Part shown: positions 26,611 to 35,203 of the stretch, in pieces
Layout: each line of letters opens with the position of its first letter
How positions within the stretch are numbered: position 1 is the first letter of the stretch
Assembly (NCBI GenBank): GCA_025055075.1
Contig: JANWYV010000004.1
Coordinates: 145,149-209,148, forward strand
Length of the DNA: 64,000 nt
Reading direction: 5' to 3'
Source: Blastocatellia bacterium
GTDB taxonomy: Bacteria; Acidobacteriota; Blastocatellia; HR10
Notes under the pieces: generated by a model
The model's input: the letters and a program-made list of their open reading frames with translations, nothing else
What the model was told of the DNA's origin: nothing
Databases searched by the model: none
Position numbers and translations under genes: made by a program

Positions 26611-28419
26611 TCACAAGCACGATCCCAAAGGAGAGAGCGTGAGCGTGAACGTGCGCTCCCCAGGTGAAGCCGTTTGCTCGATCTCGAGGTGGATGGGGAC
26701 GATGGGATTGAGGTCTTCGACGGGCATCGGACGGACCATCGCCGTCACGCCAGTCCCAGAGAAGCGAACGGCATGAGTCCGGATGAGGCCGACGCCGAAG
26801 ATCACCGCCGTACCAGCCGAAGCAGGAGCGACCTCATTCCCAAGAGAGGACCCAGTGCCGAAAAATGGCACTGCCTGCGAAGCTGCGTCGAGGGATCGAA
26901 ATCTCTGACGAAGGCTAGCTCGCTCCCCAGAGGCGAGAGCTAATGGAAAACGCTTTGAGACAGTGAGTCGCTCCCGTGAGGCGAGAAAGAGAGGGAGCGT
27001 CTCTTCCACACTGAGGCCCACGATCCGCGGTGTGGAGACGACGAAGACAACGGCCTCGCTTGGGACCTCTCCGCGTGGCGTCCGCAGGGAGAACGAGCGA
27101 GGTCCGATCACCGCATCGGCGTCAATCGCCAACCACACGCGCAACGGCTCGTTCAAGAGCGGCGCGCTCGAAGTCGTCGGCCTGACGGTCCCGCGAATCC
27201 CCCCAGGTACGGAGAACGTGATGTGCGTCGCTTCACGCAACCCCACACCCCGCACTTCTACTTCGCCACAAGCACCAGCGATCGCTTCATTGAACCCACG
27301 CCGATCGGCAATGCCATCAATGCGCGGTTCGACGACCGTGAAGGTGACTCCCGTCTCATGACTCTCCACTCGACCTGGCGCCCGTGGAATCGTCACCCGG
27401 ATTGTTCGCCCTCCCAAGGGAGCATCCGGAGCGATCCGCACATGAACCGTGAGAACCGGATTTAACTCCCGTTGCTGTTCTGGAAATCCGGGCATAAGCC
27501 GCGCCTCAATCCCCGAGCCAGAGAAGGTCACCTCCGTTGCCCCTCCCAGCCCGATACCGAAGACGAGCACATGACCGAAGGAATCCCGAGCCCCCTCACC
27601 ACTCAAACGGAAGCCTTGATCAGGATGGAAATTGTGCCCCTCCCAAATTCCCTCGATACGCGGAGTAACCACTCGAAACCGAACCCGCTCGCTCCTCACG
27701 CGCGCGTGTGCTGTCTCCACGAGGAACGAACGCTCCCCTAAGGACGCGTTTTCAGCGATTCGAAGGTCAACCTCCACGATGGGATTCAAAAACTCGAACC
27801 CAATCCCCGAAGGGACAATGGTTCCGCTGACGCCGCTTCCCTCGAATTCGATCGCCCGCGCGCGATCGAGTCCAATGCCAAAGACCTCGATCCGCCCGCT
27901 CGATCCCGGTGCGCCTTCCCCATCTATGACGGCGAGAATGCGAGGAGGAGTGACAATGAACGCTACCCCTTCACTGCGCACCGGCCCCCGTGGCGTCAAC
28001 AGCGTGAACGCGCGCGGTCCGAGTTCAGCCGTCGGCTCAATCGTGACGCGAACAAGGATGGAGGGGTTCAGCTCCGCGGACGTCCCCGCGCTCACGATCT
28101 CCCCGCGCACTCCGCTTCCATCGAACTCGATACCCGTCGCTCCCGCCAAGCCGATTCCTGAGATGACGATGAGACCGCTGCCCCCAGGCCGTCCGTACCC
28201 GTTGGGATCTTCGATCCCTTCGCCGAGGAAAAGCCGACTGCCGTCTTGGATCGAAAGGATTCGCGGCTCGCTGATCCGGAGCACGACATCGCCACTCTCC
28301 ACGTCGCTCAGGGAGCGCGCCCCAACCCCCGATCCCGAAGGAGCCATCCCCACTCCAAGAAGCAGCGCTACGATCCCGACGCGCCACCCTCGATCTGATC
28401 GTCGCCACATTCGTCTCAT
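26611..28419 (-). CDS. secreted protein with five tandem IPT/TIG-like beta repeats
   Basis: A 602-residue protein with a basic signal peptide (WRVGIVALLLGVGMAPSGSG). It has five imperfect repeats at about residues 51-155, 156-250, 251-361, 362-461 and 462-602. Each repeat runs PRI, then (V/I)FGIGL..A..I.F.GSGV, then LNPI..V.L.I, then LG.RSF.L.TPRG.V.SE.V.F.V. The spacing and hydrophobic pattern suggest immunoglobulin-like (IPT/TIG-type) beta sandwiches, but the consensus was not recognised as a named family. The last repeat carries a 60-residue insertion. No anchor is visible at the C-terminus. A surface or secreted adhesive or structural role is inference. Confidence 0.75.
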   Translation of the reverse strand: MRRMWRRSDRGWRVGIVALLLGVGMAPSGSGVGARSLSDVESGDVVLRISEPRILSIQDGSRLFLGEGIEDPNGYGRPGGSGLIVISGIGLAGATGIEFDGSGVRGEIVSAGTSAELNPSILVRVTIEPTAELGPRAFTLLTPRGPVRSEGVAFIVTPPRILAVIDGEGAPGSSGRIEVFGIGLDRARAIEFEGSGVSGTIVPSGIGFEFLNPIVEVDLRIAENASLGERSFLVETAHARVRSERVRFRVVTPRIEGIWEGHNFHPDQGFRLSGEGARDSFGHVLVFGIGLGGATEVTFSGSGIEARLMPGFPEQQRELNPVLTVHVRIAPDAPLGGRTIRVTIPRAPGRVESHETGVTFTVVEPRIDGIADRRGFNEAIAGACGEVEVRGVGLREATHITFSVPGGIRGTVRPTTSSAPLLNEPLRVWLAIDADAVIGPRSFSLRTPRGEVPSEAVVFVVSTPRIVGLSVEETLPLFLASRERLTVSKRFPLALASGERASLRQRFRSLDAASQAVPFFGTGSSLGNEVAPASAGTAVIFGVGLIRTHAVRFSGTGVTAMVRPMPVEDLNPIVPIHLEIEQTASPGERTFTLTLSPLGSCL

Positions 28420-28460
28420 GAGCCTCCGCCTCCGCGCGAGTTTCGCAAAAAGCCGGACCT

Positions 28461-28489
28461 AATCTATCGAGCGGATCGCCTTTGGTCAA
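28461..28489 (-). promoter_or_regulatory. sigma-70-type promoter for the five-repeat secreted protein
   Basis: On the reverse strand TTGACC (28489-28484), a 17-nt spacer and TAGATT (28466-28461) lie 42 nt upstream of the start at 28419. Confidence 0.5.
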
Positions 28490-28533
28490 TGCGAAAGGTG
28501 CTGGAAGAAGTTTAGAGGACCTTCGGCTGCAGG

Positions 28534-29262
28534 CTAGTAGCTCACATCGAGCCGGTGCAGGAGCATGACCAACTGTGTGCTCACCGGCTGCTGTCCGGCT
28601 CGCTTCGCGGGTTCAAAGCGAACGTCGGAGAATGAAGTCTCCACCTCCGTCAGGTTCACGGGTCGCGAGGGCGCGACAAGATCCACAAACGACGCTCGCC
28701 CATCTGGGTGAACAAATGTCACGACCATGAGCTGATCGCTCGCGGCCGCATGAAACAATCTCTCCAAATGCCCTGGAGAACGAAGACGCGGGAACGTGTA
28801 GGATCCCGCCCAGTCCTCAATCCTACCGTTAAGCAGGCCGTACTGTTGAGCATCCAGAGCAATCGGCGTGTGATGGTAGGTCAGAGGAATCTCCGGGACA
28901 GGTCGAAGCACCGAGAGTAAGGCACCTAGCAGGGGTAGAGTGATGATGAGACTCATCAGGGCCGAAGCCACCTTCGGATGAGCGAACACCTGATGCTTGA
29001 TCAACCGAAGGAATCCGTGCCCGGCGTAGGCCCTTTGGTGCTCCCCCTCAAGAGCAGTGAGGATTTGATCCGCCAGATCCCGGGGAACCGCCGGACGCGG
29101 CAGTCGCCTCAAGCCGTGGGCTAATACCTTCAACTCCTCCAGATGACGCGCACAAGCTGAGCAGGCCGTCAGGTGCCGTTCTAGGATGCGCTCTTGCTTC
29201 GGCGAAAGCTCTCCATCCAAATACGGGGAGAGTTCCCGTCGAATGTGGGCACACTCCCTCAT
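28534..29262 (-). CDS. anti-sigma factor (zf-HC2 domain, single membrane helix)
   Basis: A 242-residue membrane protein. The N-terminal cytoplasmic zinc-finger domain reads CAHIRRELSPYLDGELSP followed by HLTACSACARHL (His-Cys-Cys ZAS motif). One transmembrane helix (VASALMSLIITLPLLGALLS) follows, then an extracytoplasmic domain. It is expected to hold the sigma factor encoded just upstream. AAGGAG is 6-7 nt before ATG 29262, so this start is preferred over the ATG at 29289. Confidence 0.88.
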   Translation of the reverse strand: MRECAHIRRELSPYLDGELSPKQERILERHLTACSACARHLEELKVLAHGLRRLPRPAVPRDLADQILTALEGEHQRAYAGHGFLRLIKHQVFAHPKVASALMSLIITLPLLGALLSVLRPVPEIPLTYHHTPIALDAQQYGLLNGRIEDWAGSYTFPRLRSPGHLERLFHAAASDQLMVVTFVHPDGRASFVDLVAPSRPVNLTEVETSFSDVRFEPAKRAGQQPVSTQLVMLLHRLDVSY

Positions 29263-29411
29263 GCTTGGCTCCTTCAAACGCATCGGCATGTTCCGTGCCG
29301 CTCCTTACCCCGAACGTGACTCACCAGCTCCGGTTCGATGTCTTGGTGCTGGCCTGAGTGTCAAACAGCTCGCCTCGACCCATCGGCGAATCTGTCTCGA
29401 ACCGGAGCTGG

Positions 29412-30104
29412 TCAATCCGTCCGCGCTCGCGGCTCCATGCCCTGGGCACGCCATCCCCCATGCCGGTCCTGAAGGCGATGGAGCTGTTGTCGCAATGCCT
29501 CACGTCCACGGGCGATCCGCGACTTCACGGTGCCCACGGAGACCTGAAGCATCGCGGCGATCTCCTCGTAACTGAGCCCCTCGACATCTCGCAGCAGTAC
29601 CGCCGTCCGAAAGATGGGCTTGATCCGCCCGAGCGCTTCCACGAGCAATCGTTCTTCCTCTCGCGCGATAGCCTGTTGCTCCGGATCCGCTCGAGGATCC
29701 GCCAGCGTCTCGCTCAGTGGAAGCTCCATGCCCTCTCTCAAAGACTCCATCGAAACTAGCCGATCCCCATTGCGCCGCCACCACCGATGGCGATTGGTCG
29801 CATGATTGATCGCGATGCGGTAGATCCACGTCTTCAATTCGCATTCGCCACGAAAGCGGCCGATATGGCGGTAGACCTTCAGGAAGGTCTCCTGCGTCGC
29901 ATCGCGCGCTTCTTCGGAATCTCCCAGAAGTCGATGGAGCAATCCGTAAACATCCGCCTGAAAGCGCATGACGAGCTGCTCAAAGGCCTCTCGCTCGCCC
30001 GCGCGCAGCCGCTCCACAAATGAGTCTCCAACCGTCTCGAGCTGCTCCGCGTCGGCGCACTCGATCAGAAGCGCATACCTTTCCATGGCCTCCGCGCGAG
30101 CCAT
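29412..30104 (-). CDS. ECF-type RNA polymerase sigma factor (RpoE family)
   Basis: About 230 residues with sigma region 2 (FEQLVMRFQADVYGLLHRLL, EEARDATQETFLKVYRHIGRF) and region 4 (LPLSET linker, VLLRDVEGLSYEEIAAMLQV, VGTVKSRIARGREALRQQL). It directs transcription under control of the anti-sigma gene that follows after 149 nt. Several starts are possible: TTG 30134, ATG 30125 and ATG 30104. The last sits 9 nt after GGGGAG and is used here. The signal sensed is unknown. Confidence 0.9.
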   Translation of the reverse strand: MARAEAMERYALLIECADAEQLETVGDSFVERLRAGEREAFEQLVMRFQADVYGLLHRLLGDSEEARDATQETFLKVYRHIGRFRGECELKTWIYRIAINHATNRHRWWRRNGDRLVSMESLREGMELPLSETLADPRADPEQQAIAREEERLLVEALGRIKPIFRTAVLLRDVEGLSYEEIAAMLQVSVGTVKSRIARGREALRQQLHRLQDRHGGWRAQGMEPRARTD

Positions 30105-30262
30105 TCCCTCCATCTCCCCTTTCATAGACACCAAAATGCGCCCTCGGTTCCCGATGAAGTTTTCCGAAAAGAAGGCACGGCGAGATGACGATGGGCTTCT
30201 CCTCGCCTACTTCACACGACCCGTCCCTAATGACACGCGAAGATCACCAAGGGATGTAGGGA

Positions 30263-31081
30263 TCAAAGCAGGTTGAACTCCACATTGATCGTCGCGCGCA
30301 CGCTCGCCGGACGTCCATCGGGTCCTCGCGCCGGGATGAATTTGATCTGCTTGGCCGCCTCGATAGCCTTCTCGTCAAGCCCGTACCCGAGTCCTCGGAT
30401 CACTCGAATATTGCGGACGACTCCATCAGCTCCAAACGTCGCGCTGAGGACGACGACACCCTGAATGCGATTACGCCGGGCTTCTTCGGTCCATTCCGGA
30501 CGCGGCTTATAAGTGATGATCGGCCGGCCATAGCCTCCGCGTCCCGCAATCCCTTCGCCCACACTCTCTCCGGAAGCATCCCCCAGGCCCCGTCCTTCTC
30601 CCGCTCCATTACCACCGCCCGTCCCTCCAGCTCCCGGAGGAGCCTCCACAGGTCCGAAGCTGAATGGGGAAGTGATTTGTAGCCGCGTATCGAGCGAAGG
30701 CAATTGCGCTTGCTCTGGGGGCGGTGGCGCCTTAAAGGGAACTGGAATGGGTACCGGCGCAGGCTCGGAACGTAGCGGAAGTTTCTGCGGCACTGGTTCC
30801 GGAGGTCGGGAATATTCCCGATTCCCCCCTCCCCCGGCGACTTCCATCTCCGGAAATTCAAACTGAATGGCCACGAGTTGCTCTGGCGGCTCCGGCTCCG
30901 GAAGCGGACGGCTCGGAAAGATGTTCTCCAAGTGCAGCAAGAAGAGGACCACATGAAAGAGGATCGCCACACCCGTGGCCCAGAGCAATCGGCGCCGCTC
31001 GCGCGCATCTTCAGCGACGAATTGATCCAAGACCCCAGCGACCGGCTCCGGCGTCATGATCTGGTTCGATCCCTGCGACAT
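30263..31081 (-). CDS. TonB-family energy-transducer-like protein
   Basis: A 272-residue protein. The N-terminal membrane helix is LLWATGVAILFHVVLFLLHL. A proline-rich periplasmic spacer (PEPEPPEQ, FKAPPPPEQAQLP) and a glycine-rich stretch follow. The C-terminal TonB domain includes RPEWTEEARRNRIQGVVVLSATFGADG and DEKAIEAAKQIKFIPA. It likely couples inner-membrane energy to outer-membrane receptors. exbB/exbD and a receptor are not next to it, so it may serve several transporters. Confidence 0.88.
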   Translation of the reverse strand: MSQGSNQIMTPEPVAGVLDQFVAEDARERRRLLWATGVAILFHVVLFLLHLENIFPSRPLPEPEPPEQLVAIQFEFPEMEVAGGGGNREYSRPPEPVPQKLPLRSEPAPVPIPVPFKAPPPPEQAQLPSLDTRLQITSPFSFGPVEAPPGAGGTGGGNGAGEGRGLGDASGESVGEGIAGRGGYGRPIITYKPRPEWTEEARRNRIQGVVVLSATFGADGVVRNIRVIRGLGYGLDEKAIEAAKQIKFIPARGPDGRPASVRATINVEFNLL

Positions 31082-31173
31082 CCTTTCCTCCTCATGGGGG
31101 CGATCACACTTTCAAACACCGCATCCTCGATCGGCCCCTTTCCTTGACAGAGCCAGATCCGAGCTGCTACTAC

Positions 31174-31201
31174 ATTATAGCACCTGGGGCAGAAAGGACA
31201 A
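31174..31201 (-). promoter_or_regulatory. promoter of the TonB-like gene
   Basis: The reverse strand has TTGTCC (31201-31196), 16 nt, then a perfect TATAAT (31179-31174), about 93 nt before the start at 31081. A TTGACA on the forward strand at 31144-31149 has no good -10 partner. Confidence 0.5.
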
Positions 31202-31235
31202 AATGAGATTTTGAACAAGATGGAGGGGCGCGGAC

Positions 31236-32006
31236 TTGGCGAAAGCGGCGATCAAAGTCAGGAAGAAGAAGGCCAAGATCACGGCCCGAGAGCTCAAACA
31301 TGATGCGTTCCGAGACCGCTATCAGCGATTGGCCGCGTGGGCCAAGCACCATCGGCGCCAGATCCTCCGCACAGCTATGGGCATCGGTGCTTTGTTGGTG
31401 TTGGTCCTTGGCACCGTACTCTTCACGGCGTATCGGCGTGAGGGTGCAGAAAAGGCATGGGCCGAAGCATACGAGATCTTCACAGCCGAAGTGACCTCGA
31501 CTCCTTCGGACTCGCTCCGTCGAACATATGCGAGCGAGGAGCAGAAATACCGCGAAGCCCTCGACGCGTTCACCCGCCTTGCTCAAAAGCATCCGAGTTA
31601 TCGCGCGCTGGCCGAGTACTATGCGGCCTTATGCAAACTGCATCTGCGGCAACCTGAGGGCAAAGCTGATTTGGAGCGATTAGCCGAAGGAAAGGGACAA
31701 ACGGCACGACTCGCTCGACTTGCCCTAGCTGAGCACCTTCTGGCGACGGGCGATCCCGCCGGTGCCGAGAAGCACTATCGTCGGCTCCTTGAGGACCCTG
31801 GGGAATTGCCCGAGGCGGTTCTGAAACTTGACCTCGCGCGATCGCTGGAGCTTCAGGGGAAGACCTCTGAGGCTGTAGATCTCTATGTGAAGATCGCCAC
31901 TGATTACCGCACGGAAGAAGTCGGACGCACGGCTCGCGAACGTCTCGCTACACTCGATCCGATTGCCTTAGAACGCGTCCCGCAGGAGGAGACGACCAGC
32001 TCTTGA
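31236..32006 (+). CDS. TPR-containing inner-membrane protein (YfgM-like)
   Basis: A 256-residue protein with a lysine-rich cytoplasmic N-terminus, one membrane helix (MGIGALLVLVLGTVLFTAY) and a TPR-like periplasmic region. Repeated helices include ALDAFTRLAQKHPSYRALAEYYAALCKL, ARLALAEHLLATGDPAGAEKHYRRL and SLELQGKTSEAVDLYVKI. The layout resembles YfgM/PpiD-associated ancillary translocon proteins. The start is TTG 31236 with GGAGGGG about 9 nt upstream. Confidence 0.7.
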   Translation: MAKAAIKVRKKKAKITARELKHDAFRDRYQRLAAWAKHHRRQILRTAMGIGALLVLVLGTVLFTAYRREGAEKAWAEAYEIFTAEVTSTPSDSLRRTYASEEQKYREALDAFTRLAQKHPSYRALAEYYAALCKLHLRQPEGKADLERLAEGKGQTARLARLALAEHLLATGDPAGAEKHYRRLLEDPGELPEAVLKLDLARSLELQGKTSEAVDLYVKIATDYRTEEVGRTARERLATLDPIALERVPQEETTSS

Positions 32007-32170
32007 ATTCCGCGTCAGAAATTCCCACCGAATATCGCGTGCAAGCGCCACGCTCTTTCCCGCACGTGGATGAGACGATTGCCCTCCCCTCGCAGCTATT
32101 GGTCCAAACGCGTCGGATTCAGTGCGAGGACCATCCGAAGCGGTTGCTTGAGGATCGGCGCGCGAAGGCA

Positions 32171-33358
32171 CTATTCGAAGCTCATGGACGTCCGAACAGG
32201 CGGGTCGACCTTCAACTCCGCCAATGACGATTCGTCCCGAACGGGAGCGCTTGCGCGACCGGGCCACGGTCGTCCCAAGAGTTCGAAAAAGAGCGCCTCG
32301 TATTGATCGGTGATCCGCTCCCAATCGTAGCACGCGCGCACCCGCTCCATCGCGCGCTGCCGCAATCGCGCCACGCGCTCCGGATGGGCGATCACCTCGC
32401 GCAAGAGCTCGCGCAATTCCTCGACTGTGCGATAGTAGAGGCCGACGTCTCCGGCGACCTCCCGATTCTCCGGCGTATCGAGAACGAGCACGCAATTGCC
32501 AAACCCCATGGCTTCGACGAGTGCCGGATGCGTGCCTCCGACTTCCGTCGCGTGCACGTAGCAGTAGGCGTTCTGCTGAAGGCGGCGGTAATTCTCCCCG
32601 TAGACGAAGCCCGCGAAGATGATCCGTGGATCGCGCGTGCGCTTCAGCCGTTGCACATAGGCACGGGCGTAGGGGGCGTCTCCCACGATCAATAGCCTCA
32701 TGTCCGTCTCCACCCCCTCGAAAGCTTCAATCACTAAGTGCGCATTGTTCTCGGGCTCCAGGCGACTCACATAGAGGATGTATCGTTCGGGCTCAACGCC
32801 GAAAGCACGAATGCCCTCAGGATCCGCGCATCGCCCCACGTCCGCCCCGTACGCGATCATGCGCGTCTCCAGCCCGTAGCGCTCCCGATAATAAGCGCGA
32901 ATCACATCGGCATCCGTGATGACCGCATGCGGCAACTTCGTCACGAGTCGCTCCGAGATTCGGTAATACGTCCGTCCCAGCCAATTCCACTTCTTCCGCT
33001 TCCATTCAAGCCCATCCACATTGATCGCCACCCGCTTGCCCAAGAGGCGCGCCAGCCCCGCTGCCAGAGCATTGGCCGCATTGCAGAAGAGGATCACGTC
33101 GTAGGGACGCCGCCAAGCGTGCAGCACACAGAGGAACGTGTGCACGACCGTGTCGAAATACTTATGCCGGATGGTGGGAAGGACGACGAGTCGAACGCCA
33201 CGATACTCGCGCTCGGGAATCGTGACGTAATGACTGCGCCCGTAAACGGTCACCTCATGGCCACGCGCCACGAGCCGCGTCGCCAATTGCTCGGCGAAGG
33301 TCTCGAAGCCACCGTAGTTGGCAGGGATGCCGCGAATCCCCATGATGGCGATTTTCAC
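32171..33358 (-). CDS. glycosyltransferase family 4 protein (DUF1972-type N-terminus)
   Basis: A 395-residue GT-B enzyme. It begins MKIAIMGIRGIPANYGGFET, the N-terminal acceptor-side signature of DUF1972/rhamnosyltransferase-like proteins. The C-terminal donor domain has YVSRLEPENNAHLVIEAF, IIFAGFVYGENY and EVGGTHPALVEAMGFGNCVLVLD. It probably adds a sugar to a lipid-linked envelope polysaccharide on the cytoplasmic face. It is paired with a second glycosyltransferase 27 nt upstream. Confidence 0.88.
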   Translation of the reverse strand: MKIAIMGIRGIPANYGGFETFAEQLATRLVARGHEVTVYGRSHYVTIPEREYRGVRLVVLPTIRHKYFDTVVHTFLCVLHAWRRPYDVILFCNAANALAAGLARLLGKRVAINVDGLEWKRKKWNWLGRTYYRISERLVTKLPHAVITDADVIRAYYRERYGLETRMIAYGADVGRCADPEGIRAFGVEPERYILYVSRLEPENNAHLVIEAFEGVETDMRLLIVGDAPYARAYVQRLKRTRDPRIIFAGFVYGENYRRLQQNAYCYVHATEVGGTHPALVEAMGFGNCVLVLDTPENREVAGDVGLYYRTVEELRELLREVIAHPERVARLRQRAMERVRACYDWERITDQYEALFFELLGRPWPGRASAPVRDESSLAELKVDPPVRTSMSFE

Positions 33359-33385
33359 CGCCTGCTCCCTCCCTCGGCGCGCCCT

Positions 33386-34555
33386 TTATCGCGAGAGGCT
33401 CATGGCCCGCGCCGACGTGGCGCGCTCCGACCTCGGAAGCGAACGCACGACCTCTTCATACGCGCGCAAGGTCAATTCGGCCGTGCGCTTCCAGGAGAAC
33501 TGCTGGGCGCGCCGAAGCCCTCGTTGGGATAACTCGCGCCGCAGCTCCGCATTCCAGATGACCTGCCGGAGTGCGACCTCGATCGCCCGCTCATCGTAGG
33601 GATTCACCAAGATGGCCGCCTCGCCCACGACCTCCGGCAGCGAGGAGCTGTTGCTCGTGATGACTGGAACCCCACAGGCCATTGCTTCCAACACGGGAAG
33701 GCCGAAGCCCTCGAAGATCGAGGGATAAACGAAGACCGTCGCCCCGCTGTAGAGGGCTGGCAAGTCTTCTTCGGGAACATAGCCCGTGAAGATGATGTCC
33801 TTGACGAACGGCGATTGCTGGGCCGCTCGGAAGATGTCCTGATACAGCCATCCCTTCTTTCCCACGATCACGAGCTGATGGTCGAATTCGTCATCCCGAT
33901 GACGCAAGTTGACGTAGGCGTGGATCAGCCGGACGAGGTTCTTCCGCGGCTGCAAGCTGCCGACGCTCAAGATGTACTCGCGCGAGATGCCGTAGCGCTG
34001 GCGAACGGCTTGCAGGCGCGCCAAATCTCGAACGGGAGCAAAGAGCGCGCTCACCCCCTCGGGCGTCACCACGACGCGCTCCGGCGGAACGCGATACGTC
34101 GCCAGAATATCGCGCGCCGAATATTCGGAGACCGTTAGGATTCGCGCCGCACGGCGCGCCGTGTAGCCGATGGCGAGCTTGAAGAGCCATCGCTCGCGTG
34201 GCGTATACATCTGCGGCAAATGCTCGAACGAGAGATCGTGAATCGTCACAACGATGGGCCGCGGACAAAGCGGCGGCGCCACATATTGAACGTGCAGGAG
34301 ATCCACACCCGCTCGCCACGCCGCTAGCGGTAAGCTGAAGGGGATGCGAACATATCGCGTGTGCGGCCGCACCAAGCAGACGCGGAAATTCCGAAATCGC
34401 CCCCGCCACGCCTCTGCCACTTCCGGACGCGTGAAGAACAGGACGTACTCGTTCTCCGCATCAATAGCGGCGAGCGCTTCGATCAGGTTCTTGATGTAGG
34501 TCTCGTTCCCCGCCGTTTGGCTCCCAATGGCGTGCGCATCAATGCCGATTCGCAT
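33386..34555 (-). CDS. glycosyltransferase family 4 protein
   Basis: A 389-residue GT-B transferase. MRIGIDAHAIGSQTAGNETY is the N-terminal nucleotide-fold start. The segments VTIHDLSFEHLPQMYTPRER, VSEYSARDIL and SVGSLQPRKNLVRLIHAY follow. FEGFGLPVLEAMACGVPVITS contains the retaining-GT4 E(x7)E motif. Mannosyltransferase-like activity is typical of the subfamily; the acceptor is unknown. It is co-directional with the DUF1972-type enzyme and coaE. Confidence 0.9.
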   Translation of the reverse strand: MRIGIDAHAIGSQTAGNETYIKNLIEALAAIDAENEYVLFFTRPEVAEAWRGRFRNFRVCLVRPHTRYVRIPFSLPLAAWRAGVDLLHVQYVAPPLCPRPIVVTIHDLSFEHLPQMYTPRERWLFKLAIGYTARRAARILTVSEYSARDILATYRVPPERVVVTPEGVSALFAPVRDLARLQAVRQRYGISREYILSVGSLQPRKNLVRLIHAYVNLRHRDDEFDHQLVIVGKKGWLYQDIFRAAQQSPFVKDIIFTGYVPEEDLPALYSGATVFVYPSIFEGFGLPVLEAMACGVPVITSNSSSLPEVVGEAAILVNPYDERAIEVALRQVIWNAELRRELSQRGLRRAQQFSWKRTAELTLRAYEEVVRSLPRSERATSARAMSLSR

Positions 34556-34585
34556 AGGCGTATCCGAAGGGCCGACCGCCTCGCC

Positions 34586-35203
34586 TTACGAAAGGGTGGA
34601 GGATCCGGCGCGCAAGTGCCGATATATCGCCTCCACCTGCGCGCGCGTTTGCTCCAAAGGCCCCGATGTGTCGATCTCGAAATCGGCGTATCGTCGCTTC
34701 TCGCTCGAGGGGAGTTGCGCCCGGATGCGCGCCAAGGCCTCCTCACGGCTGATCCCCTCGCGTCGCCTCAAACGAGCGATTTGCTCCTCCTCGTCGCAAT
34801 AGACGACGATCGTCCGATCGAACCGCCGATGGGCTCCCGCCTCGATGACGAGCGCGGCGGCCACAATGAGGATTCCCGATGGATCCTTCCGCTCCAATTC
34901 CGCTATTCGCCGCTCGATCTCTTCAAGTACGTGAGGATGCACCAAGCGATTCAATTGCTCCCGCCGAGCCGAATCGCGAAAGACGATGGCTCCTAGCCGA
35001 CCTCGATGGATCGTCCCATCCTCGGCGAGAATCTCCGGCCCGAAGGCGCGAACGACGTCGTGATACGCCGGCCGACAGGGCTGCATCACCTCATGGGCGA
35101 TCTCATCGGCCTCCATCGTGTGACACCCCAGCTCGCGGAACAAAGCTAAGACCGTGCTTTTGCCGACGGCGATACTGCCAGTGAGGGCGACCTTCATCAT
35201 CAC
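34586..35203 (-). CDS. coaE: dephospho-CoA kinase
   Basis: A 205-residue kinase that completes coenzyme A synthesis. P-loop KVALTGSIAVGKSTVLALF, DADEIAH-like EADEIAHEV, HPHVLEEI and the lid ARLRRREGISREEALARI are in place. The GTG start overlaps the stop of the Rossmann-protein gene as GTGA (two ATG codons follow at once), so the genes are translationally coupled. Confidence 0.93.
   Translation of the reverse strand: MMMKVALTGSIAVGKSTVLALFRELGCHTMEADEIAHEVMQPCRPAYHDVVRAFGPEILAEDGTIHRGRLGAIVFRDSARREQLNRLVHPHVLEEIERRIAELERKDPSGILIVAAALVIEAGAHRRFDRTIVVYCDEEEQIARLRRREGISREEALARIRAQLPSSEKRRYADFEIDTSGPLEQTRAQVEAIYRHLRAGSSTLS

Noticed and set aside
32003..32227. 74-codon forward ORF after the YfgM-like gene
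   Set aside because: It starts at TTG, overlaps the convergent glycosyltransferase by 57 nt, has no Shine-Dalgarno and no recognisable features.
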